Positions 51,155-59,539 of a DNA stretch of 64,000 nucleotides are shown one piece after another. The translations under genes were made by a program, and so were the position numbers. Each line of letters begins with the position of its first letter. Position 1 is the stretch's first letter. Source of the stretch: Kibdelosporangium aridum (lineage in GTDB: Bacteria > Actinomycetota > Actinomycetes > Mycobacteriales > Pseudonocardiaceae); contig NZ_FWXV01000009.1 of the NCBI RefSeq assembly GCF_900176515.1, positions 372,001 through 436,000 of the forward strand, read 5' to 3'. A model generated the notes under the pieces. That model saw only the letters and a program-made list of their open reading frames with translations. It searched no databases and was not told the DNA's origin.

Positions 51155-51892
51155 TCAGCGACGATAGGCCAGCATCAGGAAGTCGTCATCCCGCAACGCC
51201 GCCGCAAGCCGCATGCGCCGCGCCTGCGCCAGCACCGGCCCGGCCGCGATCCGGCCGGAGTCACCCGCCGTGAGCAGGGGGGACATGGTCAGGTTGAGCC
51301 GGTCGACCAGGTTGGCGGCGATCATGCCGCCGAACAGCCGCGGCCCGCCCTCGCAGTTGACCCGGTTCAGGCCGCGTTTGCCGAGTTCGGCGAGCACCAA
51401 GTTCAGATCGACGTGCTCGTCGCCGACGATGACGACCTCGGCGCCCGCGTCGGTCAGCGCCTCTTTGCCCGGCGCGGCCTCGGAGGTGAACAGGATCGGC
51501 GGGACGAGCGTGTCGGCGATCAGCAACGAGTCCGGCGTGACCGAGCATTTCCCGGTGACCACCGCGATCGGCGGCAGTGGTGCGAGACCGAGCCGTTCCC
51601 GGCGTTCCGCGCGCACCTCGTTGGGCTTCAGGCCGCGGTACCGCTCGACCAACGCGGTCGTCGCGCCGACCAGGATCACGTCGGCGAGGTCGCGTTGCAG
51701 ATGGAAGACCTTCTGATCACCGGGCCCGGACAGCTCCGCCGACCTGCCTGCCACCGTGACCGCGCCGTCCAGGCTGGATACGAAGTTCACCTGGACGAAC
51801 GGCCGATCCAGGCCAGCGGGGTAGTCGTAGAGCTGCTCCAGTGCGGTGTCGGAGAGCTCACTACCATCGGGGTCCGGCCAGAGGGTCTGCAC
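51155..51892 (-). CDS. RibD C-terminal-type pyrimidine reductase-like protein
   Basis: A 245-residue reductase of the RibD C-terminal fold: VQVNFVSSLDGAVTV, DVILVGATTALVERY and VNCEGGPRLFGGMIAANLVDRLNLTMSPLL. These are full-length pyrimidine-reductase-like motifs, but no other riboflavin gene is near. GTG 51892 is the likely start; no ribosome site, and it is only 15 bp from the divergent ZapE start. Tightly coupled to the ligase gene downstream. Confidence 0.87.
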   Translation of the reverse strand: MQTLWPDPDGSELSDTALEQLYDYPAGLDRPFVQVNFVSSLDGAVTVAGRSAELSGPGDQKVFHLQRDLADVILVGATTALVERYRGLKPNEVRAERRERLGLAPLPPIAVVTGKCSVTPDSLLIADTLVPPILFTSEAAPGKEALTDAGAEVVIVGDEHVDLNLVLAELGKRGLNRVNCEGGPRLFGGMIAANLVDRLNLTMSPLLTAGDSGRIAAGPVLAQARRMRLAAALRDDDFLMLAYRR

Positions 51893-51907
51893 GGATGCAA
51901 TGAGACC

Positions 51908-52954
51908 ATGCCGGGCATGCCCGCTCCACGCCTGGTAGACCGCCATCCGGAGATCGCAGCGCAGGAGCTGGTCGCCGCTCTGGTTCCGCCGCCGCGGTTC
52001 GCTGATGTCCGGTTCGACACGTATGTGCCGAACCCCGGCGAACCCAGCCAGGCAGCGGCCGTGGTGGCCGCGGAGAAGTTCGCGCAGGGCGTCGGCGTGG
52101 TGCGCAGGACAGGCGGCCTGTTCAACCGGATGTTCAGCAAGCGTGTGCCGGAACCCGCGCCAGGGCTGTACTTCGACGGTGGCTTCGGCGTCGGCAAGAC
52201 GCATCTGCTGGCGTCGTTGTGGCATGCCGTGCCCTTCGAGGCGAAGTCGTACGGCACGTTCGTGGAGATCACGCATCTTGTTGGTGCACTTGGCTTCGCG
52301 GAGGCGGTGCGGCGGCTGTCCACGCAGCGGCTGCTGGCGATCGACGAGTTCGAACTGGACGACCCCGGCGATACGACCTTGGTCACGCGGCTGCTGACCG
52401 AGTTGACGGACGCGGGCGTGCATGTGGCCGCGACGTCGAACACGTTGCCGGACAAGCTGGGTGAAGGCCGGTTCGCGGCGCACGACTTCATCAGGGAGAT
52501 CCGCACGTTGTCGGCACGGTTCACCGTTGTGCGCGTGGACGGTCCGGATTATCGGCACCGCGGCCTGCCCGATGCGCCGGATCCGTTGACCGACGAGGAA
52601 ATCGACGCCAAGGCGGCGGCGATCCCAGGTGCCACTGTGGACGACTTCGACGAGCTCTGCGCGCATCTGGCGACGCTGCACCCCTCGCGGTACGGCAAGC
52701 TCGTCACCGATCTGCCTGCCGTGTTCATCAAGGGGCTGCACGCGGTGCCCAATCAGGACGTCGGGCTGCGGATGGTCGCACTGGCCGATCGGCTGTACGA
52801 CCGGGCAGTGCCGGTCGCGGTGTCCGGCGAATCGTTGTCCGCGTTGTACACCGATGAGATGTTGCGCGGCGGTTACCGCAAGAAGTATCTGCGTTCGATC
52901 AGCAGGCTGACCGCTCTCGCGCGCGACGCGGGCGCGGCTGGTTTTCGCCAGTGA
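51908..52954 (+). CDS. zapE: Cell division protein ZapE (AFG1-like ATPase)
   Basis: A 348-residue AFG1/ZapE P-loop ATPase. Walker A is GGFGVGKTHLL and Walker B LLAIDEFELDD; family segments ATSNTLPDKL and YRHRG are present. In E. coli ZapE modulates the FtsZ ring under low oxygen; in actinomycetes the role is not established. ATG 51908 (or 51917). Confidence 0.9.
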   Translation: MPGMPAPRLVDRHPEIAAQELVAALVPPPRFADVRFDTYVPNPGEPSQAAAVVAAEKFAQGVGVVRRTGGLFNRMFSKRVPEPAPGLYFDGGFGVGKTHLLASLWHAVPFEAKSYGTFVEITHLVGALGFAEAVRRLSTQRLLAIDEFELDDPGDTTLVTRLLTELTDAGVHVAATSNTLPDKLGEGRFAAHDFIREIRTLSARFTVVRVDGPDYRHRGLPDAPDPLTDEEIDAKAAAIPGATVDDFDELCAHLATLHPSRYGKLVTDLPAVFIKGLHAVPNQDVGLRMVALADRLYDRAVPVAVSGESLSALYTDEMLRGGYRKKYLRSISRLTALARDAGAAGFRQ

Positions 52955-53317
52955 GGGCAGAACTACCCGCAATTGAACCCGTCGCATTGTGGGTTTCGTC
53001 GCATATCAAGAATTGATCACGAAATGCGGCATACAGTGTTCGGGCGGTTACTCGATCGACCGTGCCAGTTGATCTATTTCGTTATATGGAATTACTTCGG
53101 AAAATTTCCAACGAAGATCAACTTTTGGAGCTGACATGCGCGGATGGGATTCTGTTGCGCCTTATGATGTTGGTGTGTTAGGACTCACGGACCAGCATGA
53201 GTGGTCTGCATGGCTCCGTCCGATAGTGGGTTACAGGCAGTTAGCCTGTCGTTTAAGGTCCGGGCACGCCCGATCGCTGGCGGTATTCGAGGGGGTCAGA
53301 AGAAAATTGAGGAACGT
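52955..53317. other. AT-rich region upstream of the second binding-protein gene
   Basis: A 363-bp stretch of clearly lower GC than its surroundings. It may carry a small ORF: ATG 53136 to TGA 53322-53324 (62 codons, GGAG five bases before ATG), which overlaps the GTG start of the binding-protein gene and could be a coupled leader. I recognise no family in it and give it low weight. Confidence 0.3.
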
Positions 53318-54328
53318 GTGTTGAGACGGTCCATGGAAACCGTGCGCCAAACGAGCACGTTGAGCCGACGGACGCTGCTCGCGGGTATGGGGGCGTTCGC
53401 GCTGAGTGCCTGTACGGATTCGTCCAAGTCACCGACGAATCCCACACCGGAGGTCCCGGAGATCCGCCTCGGTGTGCTGGAGGTAACCGACACCGCTCCA
53501 CTCTTCGTCGCGCAGCGTGAGGGAATCTTCGCCAAATACGGGCTGAATCCGAAGTTCGTCACCATGGAGCTCACCGGTGACCAGCGGCCCGACTTGGAGC
53601 AGGGCGGGCAAGCCGATGTGACCTTCGACAGCTGGGTCACCATCTTCCTCAACATCACCGACGGCGCCGACTGGGTCGTGCTCGGTGAGGCCTACCAGGC
53701 CGCGCCGCGGACAACGGGCCTGGTCATCGCGCAGAGCGGGATCAACCGGCTGCGCAGTGTGGCCGACCTGAAGGGCAAGCCGATCGGCGTGAACAACCTG
53801 CGCGGCCTCGGCGTGTTGTTGACCAACAGTTTGTTGCGTACCAACGGAATGGTGGCGACCGACGTCAACTACGTCGAGCGGCCGTTCGACCAGTTGGCCC
53901 AAGCGGTGTCGAGCGGTGACGTGGCCGCGGCGTGGATGGTCGAGCCGTACATGACCCGGTCGCAGCTGGAGACCAAGTGCGTGTTGTTCGCCGACACGGC
54001 GGTCGGCCCGACGGCTGACTTCCCGCAGTCCGGCTACGCCTGCGCCCGCAGCTTCGCCCGTCGCAACCCCAACACCGTCCGCGCGTTCCAGCTGGCTCTG
54101 GCCGAGGCGCAGCAGCGCGCACTGGACCGTTCCCTGGTCGAGGAAGTGCTGCCGGAGTACATCAAGGTGAGCAAGAACGTGGCGCAGCTGATGAACTTGG
54201 GCGCCTACCCCAGCACCACGCTGGCCATTCGGCCGCAGCGCGTCGCCGACCTGATGCTGGAGCAGCAGTTCCTGAAGACCAGGATCGACGTGACCTCGCG
54301 GATGGCGTCGGTGAACCCGCCGTCCTGA
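53318..54328 (+). CDS. NMT1/SsuA-type substrate-binding lipoprotein with Tat leader (orphan)
   Basis: A 336-residue binding protein. GTG 53318 has GAGGA five bases upstream; ATG 53333 is an alternative. The leader TLSRRTLLAGMGAFALSAC combines a twin-arginine motif with a lipobox (LSAC). Fold segments IRLGVLEVTDTAPLFVAQREGIFAKYG and DLKGKPIGVNNLRGLG are present. It is a paralogue of the protein at 39085 (shared NVAxLM and RVxDLM in the C-terminal part). No transporter genes adjacent. Confidence 0.88.
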   Translation: MLRRSMETVRQTSTLSRRTLLAGMGAFALSACTDSSKSPTNPTPEVPEIRLGVLEVTDTAPLFVAQREGIFAKYGLNPKFVTMELTGDQRPDLEQGGQADVTFDSWVTIFLNITDGADWVVLGEAYQAAPRTTGLVIAQSGINRLRSVADLKGKPIGVNNLRGLGVLLTNSLLRTNGMVATDVNYVERPFDQLAQAVSSGDVAAAWMVEPYMTRSQLETKCVLFADTAVGPTADFPQSGYACARSFARRNPNTVRAFQLALAEAQQRALDRSLVEEVLPEYIKVSKNVAQLMNLGAYPSTTLAIRPQRVADLMLEQQFLKTRIDVTSRMASVNPPS

Positions 54329-54363
54329 GCGGCGCTGCAGACAAAACAGCTGGCAGGCAAAAC

Positions 54364-54395
54364 AAATGAGCACGGCATGATCGCCGTGCTCATTT
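54364..54395. terminator. Bidirectional terminator
   Basis: Perfect 13-bp stem AAATGAGCACGGC / GCCGTGCTCATTT with a 6-nt ATGATC loop. A-rich on one side and T-rich on the other, so it can serve both the binding-protein gene and the opposing small gene. Confidence 0.85.
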
Positions 54396-54407
54396 CGCGT
54401 CCTGGGG

Positions 54408-54623
54408 CTATTTCTTCTGGCGGTTGGCGTTGACCAGGGTCCACACCGAGACCGGCCGCCTGGTGTCGTCCGAGGTGGTCGCCGCGGGTGCCGGCTTGGC
54501 CGCCGGCGTCGCCTGCGGCTGCGCGCGCTCGACCCGCGCCCGGGGTTTCGGAGGACTGTCTGCCACGGCTCGTCGTGAGCTCAGTTCTTGGCGGAGTTGG
54601 TCGTAGATCGGTGTATCAGTCAC
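54408..54623 (-). CDS. Small hypothetical protein
   Basis: A 71-residue protein: a helical N-terminus (IYDQLRQELSSRRAVADSP), a disordered Pro/Ala part (QPQATPAAKPAPAATTSDD) and a basic end (VSVWTLVNANRQKK). GTG 54623 has GGAAGGA upstream. No family recognised. Confidence 0.65.
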   Translation of the reverse strand: MTDTPIYDQLRQELSSRRAVADSPPKPRARVERAQPQATPAAKPAPAATTSDDTRRPVSVWTLVNANRQKK

Positions 54624-54757
54624 CGCCGTCCTTCCGTCGCCGTGGTCGATGCCACAAGATTACGCCCGGTGCGCAAGTCCCTTCACAGCGCCACCCCCAT
54701 AAGTCGGAGACGGCGTCAATCCGCCACTCGGCCGTAGCCCGGCTTGCTCCCGGGCGG

Positions 54758-56476
54758 TCATGGCTTCATCTCGTACGCACCGGCCAGTGCGACCACTTGC
54801 TGCCAGACTTGGTCGTACGCGGACGTGACCGGCTTGCGGATCGCGGAGATCGCCCACTCCTGCTGCGCCGGGCTGGAGCTGCGCTTGCCGTGCAGCGCTG
54901 TCGCGTGCGCGGAGAAATCCCGTACCAGTACGTCGAACACCACACCGAGCACGTCCTGGTCGAGTCCGATGATCTCGGCCTGCTCGAGGATCAGCTGCCC
55001 GTAGACGATCAGCGTGAACAGCTCGCCGAGGGTGAGTGTGAAGTCCAGATCCGCCTGCTGGTCCGCGGACGGCGGAGCGGTACGGATCAGCTCCGCGAAC
55101 GACTCGGCCTGCTCGGTGAACTGGGCGACGGCCGGCACGTGGGCGAACCGGCTGTACGCCTCGTGCCAGTCGTGGAACCGGATCTTGCCCAGGCCGCGCG
55201 CGGGGCCCTGGCGGAACAGGAACTCGTCGTCCGCGCTGTCGGTACGCCTCGGCACCGGCGGGTACTCCTGCGGCTGGAACAGGTACGCGGGCATGAACTT
55301 CAGGATCAGCGCGAGGTTGACCGCCACGGTCCCTTCGAGCTTGGGCAGACCTGTCACGTCCGACTTGGCGACCGTCATGAAGCTGTCGGTCTCGAACCCC
55401 TTGGCCGCCACGATGTCGCCGAGCAGCCCGATCACCTTCTCGGCCTCGGTGGTGACCTTCATCTTGGTGATCGGGTTGTACAGCAGGTAGCGGCGGTCGT
55501 CCGGGTTCGCGCTGCGGAAGTAGTCCACGGCGCGGTCGGAGAACAGCCGCATACCGATCAGCCGCGCGTACGCGTCCACGAAACCGGCGCGCACGTGCGG
55601 GAAGTTCGTGACCGGCGTGCCGTAGAGGATCCTGTTGTGCGCGTGCGTGATCGCTTCGTACAGCGCGTGTGTGGCCAGGCCGATCCCGCCGAAGCAGAGG
55701 TTGAACTTGCCGATGTTGACGGTGTTCAGCGCGGCGGAGAAGGCGGCTTCGCCGGTGTGCAGGATGTCCTGTGCGGCAACGGGATAGTCGCTCAGCTCGA
55801 ACTGGGAGACGTACATCTGTGCTGGCACGACGTTGCGCACGACGTGGTAGTTCGGGTGCGTGGAGTCGGCGGTGAAGAACACGTACTGGTCCGGGCCCTC
55901 GACGCCGGCGATGCGACCGAACACCGACACTGTGGTCGCGCAGTCGCCGTTGCCGATGTAGTACTTCCCGCCGTTCGCGCGGTAGCCGCCGGAGCCGTCG
56001 GGAGTCAGCACCATGTCGGTCGCGTAGATGTCGGCGCCGTGCTCCTTTTCGGACAGCCCGAACGCGGCGACCTGGCCTCGGGCCAGCTCACTGGCGGCTC
56101 GTTGACGGGCCACGGCGTTGTCGCTCTGCCACACCGGCCCGAGGCCGAGCACGGTGACCTGCCACGGGTACCAGTAGTTGATGCCGTAGAAGCCGAGGAC
56201 CTCCGACATGGCCGCGATCCGCGCGGTGTCCCACCGCCGGTCCGGGTTGCCGTCGGCGTCGCGGGCGGGCGTGAGGAAGGTGGCGAAGACGTCCTGTTCG
56301 CCGACGAAGTCGAGGAAGTCCTGGTAGCGCACATGGGCGTGGAAGTCGGCGAGGAGCTTGCGCTTGCCGCGTGACTCGAACCAGTCGATGGTCGCCCGCA
56401 GCAGCCGCCTGGTCTCGGGGTCGAAATGATCGGGCGCGTAGCGGTGCGGATGCAGCAACAGGTCGGTCGATGGCAT
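54758..56476 (-). CDS. Acyl-CoA dehydrogenase family protein
   Basis: A 572-residue flavoprotein of the acyl-CoA dehydrogenase/oxidase superfamily. It shows FGLSEKEHGADIYATDMVL (FAD/substrate loop), YYIGNGDCATTVSVFGRI and a long C-terminal helical region, longer than typical 380-residue dehydrogenases. ATG 56476 has GGGAGG upstream. Divergent from a TetR regulator with two dyads between them, so it is likely repressed by that regulator. Substrate chain length cannot be told. Confidence 0.9.
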   Translation of the reverse strand: MPSTDLLLHPHRYAPDHFDPETRRLLRATIDWFESRGKRKLLADFHAHVRYQDFLDFVGEQDVFATFLTPARDADGNPDRRWDTARIAAMSEVLGFYGINYWYPWQVTVLGLGPVWQSDNAVARQRAASELARGQVAAFGLSEKEHGADIYATDMVLTPDGSGGYRANGGKYYIGNGDCATTVSVFGRIAGVEGPDQYVFFTADSTHPNYHVVRNVVPAQMYVSQFELSDYPVAAQDILHTGEAAFSAALNTVNIGKFNLCFGGIGLATHALYEAITHAHNRILYGTPVTNFPHVRAGFVDAYARLIGMRLFSDRAVDYFRSANPDDRRYLLYNPITKMKVTTEAEKVIGLLGDIVAAKGFETDSFMTVAKSDVTGLPKLEGTVAVNLALILKFMPAYLFQPQEYPPVPRRTDSADDEFLFRQGPARGLGKIRFHDWHEAYSRFAHVPAVAQFTEQAESFAELIRTAPPSADQQADLDFTLTLGELFTLIVYGQLILEQAEIIGLDQDVLGVVFDVLVRDFSAHATALHGKRSSSPAQQEWAISAIRKPVTSAYDQVWQQVVALAGAYEMKP

Positions 56477-56498
56477 GGCAGGCCTCCCGGACAGCTAA

Positions 56499-56516
56499 TA
56501 CTACTTACGAGTAGTA
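56499..56516. promoter_or_regulatory. TetR operator candidate 1
   Basis: TACTACT-TACG-AGTAGTA, perfect 7-bp arms, between the divergent acyl-CoA dehydrogenase and TetR genes, 23 bp upstream of the dehydrogenase start. Confidence 0.65.
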
Positions 56517-56518
56517 AT

Positions 56519-56538
56519 AAACTACTGTAGGGTAGTTT
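56519..56538. promoter_or_regulatory. TetR operator candidate 2
   Basis: AAACTAC-N6-GTAGTTT, perfect 7-bp arms, immediately beside the first dyad and sharing the CTAC/GTAG half sites. Located 28 bp upstream of the TetR start, so autoregulation is likely. Confidence 0.65.
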
Positions 56539-56565
56539 TGTCTAGCGGGAAAGCGGGGAGGGCAT

Positions 56566-57195
56566 GTGGCGGTGAAGACACAGGGCAAACGACGCCCGTA
56601 CGCGCCGCGCGTGCCCGCTGAACAGCGCCGTGAACAGCTGCTGGACGCCGCGCTGCGCGTGGTCGTCACCCAGGGACACAGCGCCGCCACCATGGATGCC
56701 GTCGCCGAGCAAGCCGGCGTCACGAAACCCGTTGTCTACAGCCAGTTCCGTAGCCGCAACGAACTGCTCACCGCGCTGCTGCGCCGGGAGCAGCGCGGCG
56801 CTTTCCTGCAAGTGGGGAAGATCCTGCCGACTGAGGCCACCGGCGATCCGGCCGCGGAGGTCGCCCGGATGCTGGCTGACTTCCTGGACGCGGTTCAGCA
56901 AGCTCCGGACCGCTGGCACTGCATCGTGATGCCGATGTCCGACATGCCGCCGGAGTTCCACGCCGCCAGCGCGCGGGCCCGGTCACTCGCGCTGGCGCAG
57001 GCGGAGAAGATCGCCCGGTGGCTGCTGGAATCCGTCCAGGCGCCCGCTGAGCTCGACGCCGAGATCGTCGCCCACACCGTGGTCACGCTGTTCGAGATGG
57101 CGGCCCGGTTGGTGCTCACCGATCCCGGGCGCTACCAGCCGGAACGATTCGTCGCCGCGATCCGGGCGGCCATCGGGCTCACCGCGTCCCGCTAG
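56566..57195 (+). CDS. TetR-family regulator
   Basis: A 209-residue TetR-type repressor: HTH at about 20-60 (RREQLLDAALRVVVTQGHSAATMDAVAEQAGVTKPVVYSQF) and an all-helical ligand domain. GTG 56566 has GGGGAGG upstream. It probably controls the divergent acyl-CoA dehydrogenase gene; the ligand may be an acyl-CoA. Its 3' end overlaps the PAP2 gene by 17 bp (convergent). Confidence 0.94.
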   Translation: MAVKTQGKRRPYAPRVPAEQRREQLLDAALRVVVTQGHSAATMDAVAEQAGVTKPVVYSQFRSRNELLTALLRREQRGAFLQVGKILPTEATGDPAAEVARMLADFLDAVQQAPDRWHCIVMPMSDMPPEFHAASARARSLALAQAEKIARWLLESVQAPAELDAEIVAHTVVTLFEMAARLVLTDPGRYQPERFVAAIRAAIGLTASR

Positions 57196-57856
57196 CCACG
57201 GGTTGCTGGGGCTCAACAGTTGTCCGCGCGCGTCGACCCGCCACGCGATCGATCAGCAGCGCAGTCGTCAGTACGACAACGATAGCCACGCCAGCGCCGC
57301 CCACGGTGTCGGTGACGTAGTGGTACTTCATACCCACGAGAGCCGTGGCGCCGATGACGGCGATCACGAGCGCGCCCACGATGGCCAGGATCGTCCACGA
57401 CTTCCGCATCGTCACGGTGGCCAGCACGAGCACGGTCAGCACGGACACCATTCCGGTGGTGTGCCCGCTGGGAAACGCCAGCGACCCGTTGTTGATGGTC
57501 CGGCCGAACAGCGGCTTCAGGACCGGACTGCTGAGCAGGGACGCGATCAACGGCCCGGCGACCGCGAGAACCGCCAGCCGGGGCCGGTGCCGGGCGATCG
57601 CGACCATCACGATCAGGCCGATCACGATGACCAGAAGGACGGGCTCGGTGGGCACCAGCATCGCCTCAAGCAACCCACGTTCGCCGACGAACTGCTTGTA
57701 CACCGTCCAATAGACGTTCTCGTCCAGCGCGCTGCCGACGCGCTGGCCGCTGAAAAGTAAGCCGAGTGCGGCGACGACCAGGCCACTCGCCGAGGCGAGG
57801 ACGACGAAAAGCGGGACGAGCCCTGCTGGGACCAGTCGGGTGACCGTCGGATGCAC
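57179..57856 (-). CDS. PAP2-family membrane phosphatase
   Basis: A 225-residue membrane phosphatase with about six helices. The PAP2 motifs are KPLFGRTINNG, PSGHTTGM and YHYVTDTVGG (His and Asp). It likely acts on lipid phosphates such as undecaprenyl pyrophosphate or phosphatidic acid. GTG 57856; divergent from the ABC-F gene. Confidence 0.92.
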   Translation of the reverse strand: MHPTVTRLVPAGLVPLFVVLASASGLVVAALGLLFSGQRVGSALDENVYWTVYKQFVGERGLLEAMLVPTEPVLLVIVIGLIVMVAIARHRPRLAVLAVAGPLIASLLSSPVLKPLFGRTINNGSLAFPSGHTTGMVSVLTVLVLATVTMRKSWTILAIVGALVIAVIGATALVGMKYHYVTDTVGGAGVAIVVVLTTALLIDRVAGRRARTTVEPQQPVASGTR

Positions 57857-57919
57857 CGTTCCACTATGCCGGAGGAAAACAATTCGCGATCACTTCGGCA
57901 CTGTGTGCACCATCCCCCG

Positions 57920-59539
57920 GTGGGGTTCCTCGACGCGAGCGCGCTCGCATACCGGCTGCCTGATGGGCGAGAACTGTTCCGTGACGTCACGTTTCGCGTG
58001 AGCGCGGGATCGGTCGTGTCCGTCGTCGGCGCGAACGGTGTCGGGAAGACCACATTGCTGAGAATCCTCGGCGGCGAATTGTCGCCGATGGAGGGCGGCG
58101 TCCGCGTCGAAGGCGGTCTGGCGGTCATGCCGCAGTTCGTCGGCTCGGTCCGTGACGACCGCACCGTGCGCGATCTCCTCCTCGCCGCAGCGCCCATGGC
58201 CTTGCAGAAGGCCGCTGCTGAGCTGGACGACGTCGAGCTCGCGTTGATGGAGGACGACAGCGAACCGGTCCAGATGCGTTACGCGGAAGCGCTTGCGTCA
58301 TGGGGTGAAGCAGGCGGCTACGCGGCGGAGGTTCTCTGGGACACGGTCACCGTGGCCGCGCTCGGCGTGCCGTATGACCGCGCCAAGTACCGCGGCGTGA
58401 AGACGCTCTCCGGCGGTGAGCAGAAGCGGCTCGTGCTGGAAGCGTTGCTACGCGGGCCGGAACAGGTGCTGTTGCTTGACGAGCCGGACAACTACCTGGA
58501 CGTACCCGGCAAGCGTTGGCTGGAGGAACGCCTCGCGGAGACGCTCAAGGCCGTCTTGCTCGTCAGCCACGACCGTGAGCTGTTGTCGGTCGCCGCGACG
58601 CACGTTGTCACGGTGGAAGGCGGCAGTGCGTGGGTGCACCCCGGTGGGTTTGACACGTGGCACGAGGCTAGGGAAGCGCGCTGGGAACGGATCGCTGAGC
58701 AACGCACGCGCTGGGACGAGAAGCACGAGCAGCTACGCCAGCTCGTGATCACGCTGCGCCAACAGGCCTCGTACAACGACGGCATGGCGTCGCGGTACCA
58801 AGCCGCGCAGACCCGGTTGCGCAAGTTCGAGGAGGCGGGCCCGCCACCGTTGCCACCCAAACAGGAGCGGCTCAAGCCACGGTTGCGTGGCGGCCGTACC
58901 GGCGTCAGGGCGATCACCTGCGAGAACCTCGAGCTGACCGGCCTGATGAAGCCGTTCGACCTGGAGATCTTCTTCGCTGACCGGGTGTGCGTACTGGGCT
59001 CGAACGGCTCGGGCAAGAGCCACTTCCTCCGGCTCCTCGCTGGTGACACCGTCGAACACACTGGGGTGGCACGGCTCGGCGCGCGGGTTGTGCCCGGCTT
59101 GTTCGCGCAGACACACGAGCACCCGGAGTGGGTTGGCCGGACGCTCGTGGACATCCTGTGGCACGGCGACGACACGCGTCCGGGCATCGACCGTGACCAG
59201 GCGATCGGCGCGTTGTCCAGGTATGGCCTCGCCGCGCAGAACGACCAGCGGTTCGAAACGTTGTCCGGCGGTCAGCAGGCGCGGCTGCAGGTGCTCCTGC
59301 TGGAGCTGTCCGGTGCGACTTTGCTGCTGCTCGACGAGCCGACCGACAACCTCGACCTGAACTCGGCCGAGGCTTTGCAGGCCGCACTCGCGCAGTTCAC
59401 CGGTACCGTCGTGGCGGTGACGCACGACCGGTGGTTCGCGCGGTCCTTCGACCGCTTCGTGCTGTTCCGCTCGGACGGTGAAGTGTCCGAAGTGGACGTG
59501 CCGGTCTGGGACGAGGAGAGGGTGCGACGCGCGCGATGA
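57920..59539 (+). CDS. ABC-F family ATPase
   Basis: A soluble protein of about 540 residues with two ATP-binding domains: VGANGVGKTTLLR / LSGGEQKR / LLLDEPDNYLD and LGSNGSGKSHFLR / LSGGQQARL / LLLDEPTDNLD, joined by a basic linker. ABC-F proteins act on the ribosome, some giving antibiotic resistance. GTG 57920 starts at the fold (GFLDASALAYRLPDGRELF); earlier starts at 57866 or 57851 are possible but would overlap the PAP2 promoter. The stop overlaps the next start as ATGA. Confidence 0.9.
   Translation: MGFLDASALAYRLPDGRELFRDVTFRVSAGSVVSVVGANGVGKTTLLRILGGELSPMEGGVRVEGGLAVMPQFVGSVRDDRTVRDLLLAAAPMALQKAAAELDDVELALMEDDSEPVQMRYAEALASWGEAGGYAAEVLWDTVTVAALGVPYDRAKYRGVKTLSGGEQKRLVLEALLRGPEQVLLLDEPDNYLDVPGKRWLEERLAETLKAVLLVSHDRELLSVAATHVVTVEGGSAWVHPGGFDTWHEAREARWERIAEQRTRWDEKHEQLRQLVITLRQQASYNDGMASRYQAAQTRLRKFEEAGPPPLPPKQERLKPRLRGGRTGVRAITCENLELTGLMKPFDLEIFFADRVCVLGSNGSGKSHFLRLLAGDTVEHTGVARLGARVVPGLFAQTHEHPEWVGRTLVDILWHGDDTRPGIDRDQAIGALSRYGLAAQNDQRFETLSGGQQARLQVLLLELSGATLLLLDEPTDNLDLNSAEALQAALAQFTGTVVAVTHDRWFARSFDRFVLFRSDGEVSEVDVPVWDEERVRRAR

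Noticed and set aside
51155..51892. Riboflavin pathway ribD
   Set aside because: Only the reductase half is present, with no deaminase domain and no rib genes next to it.
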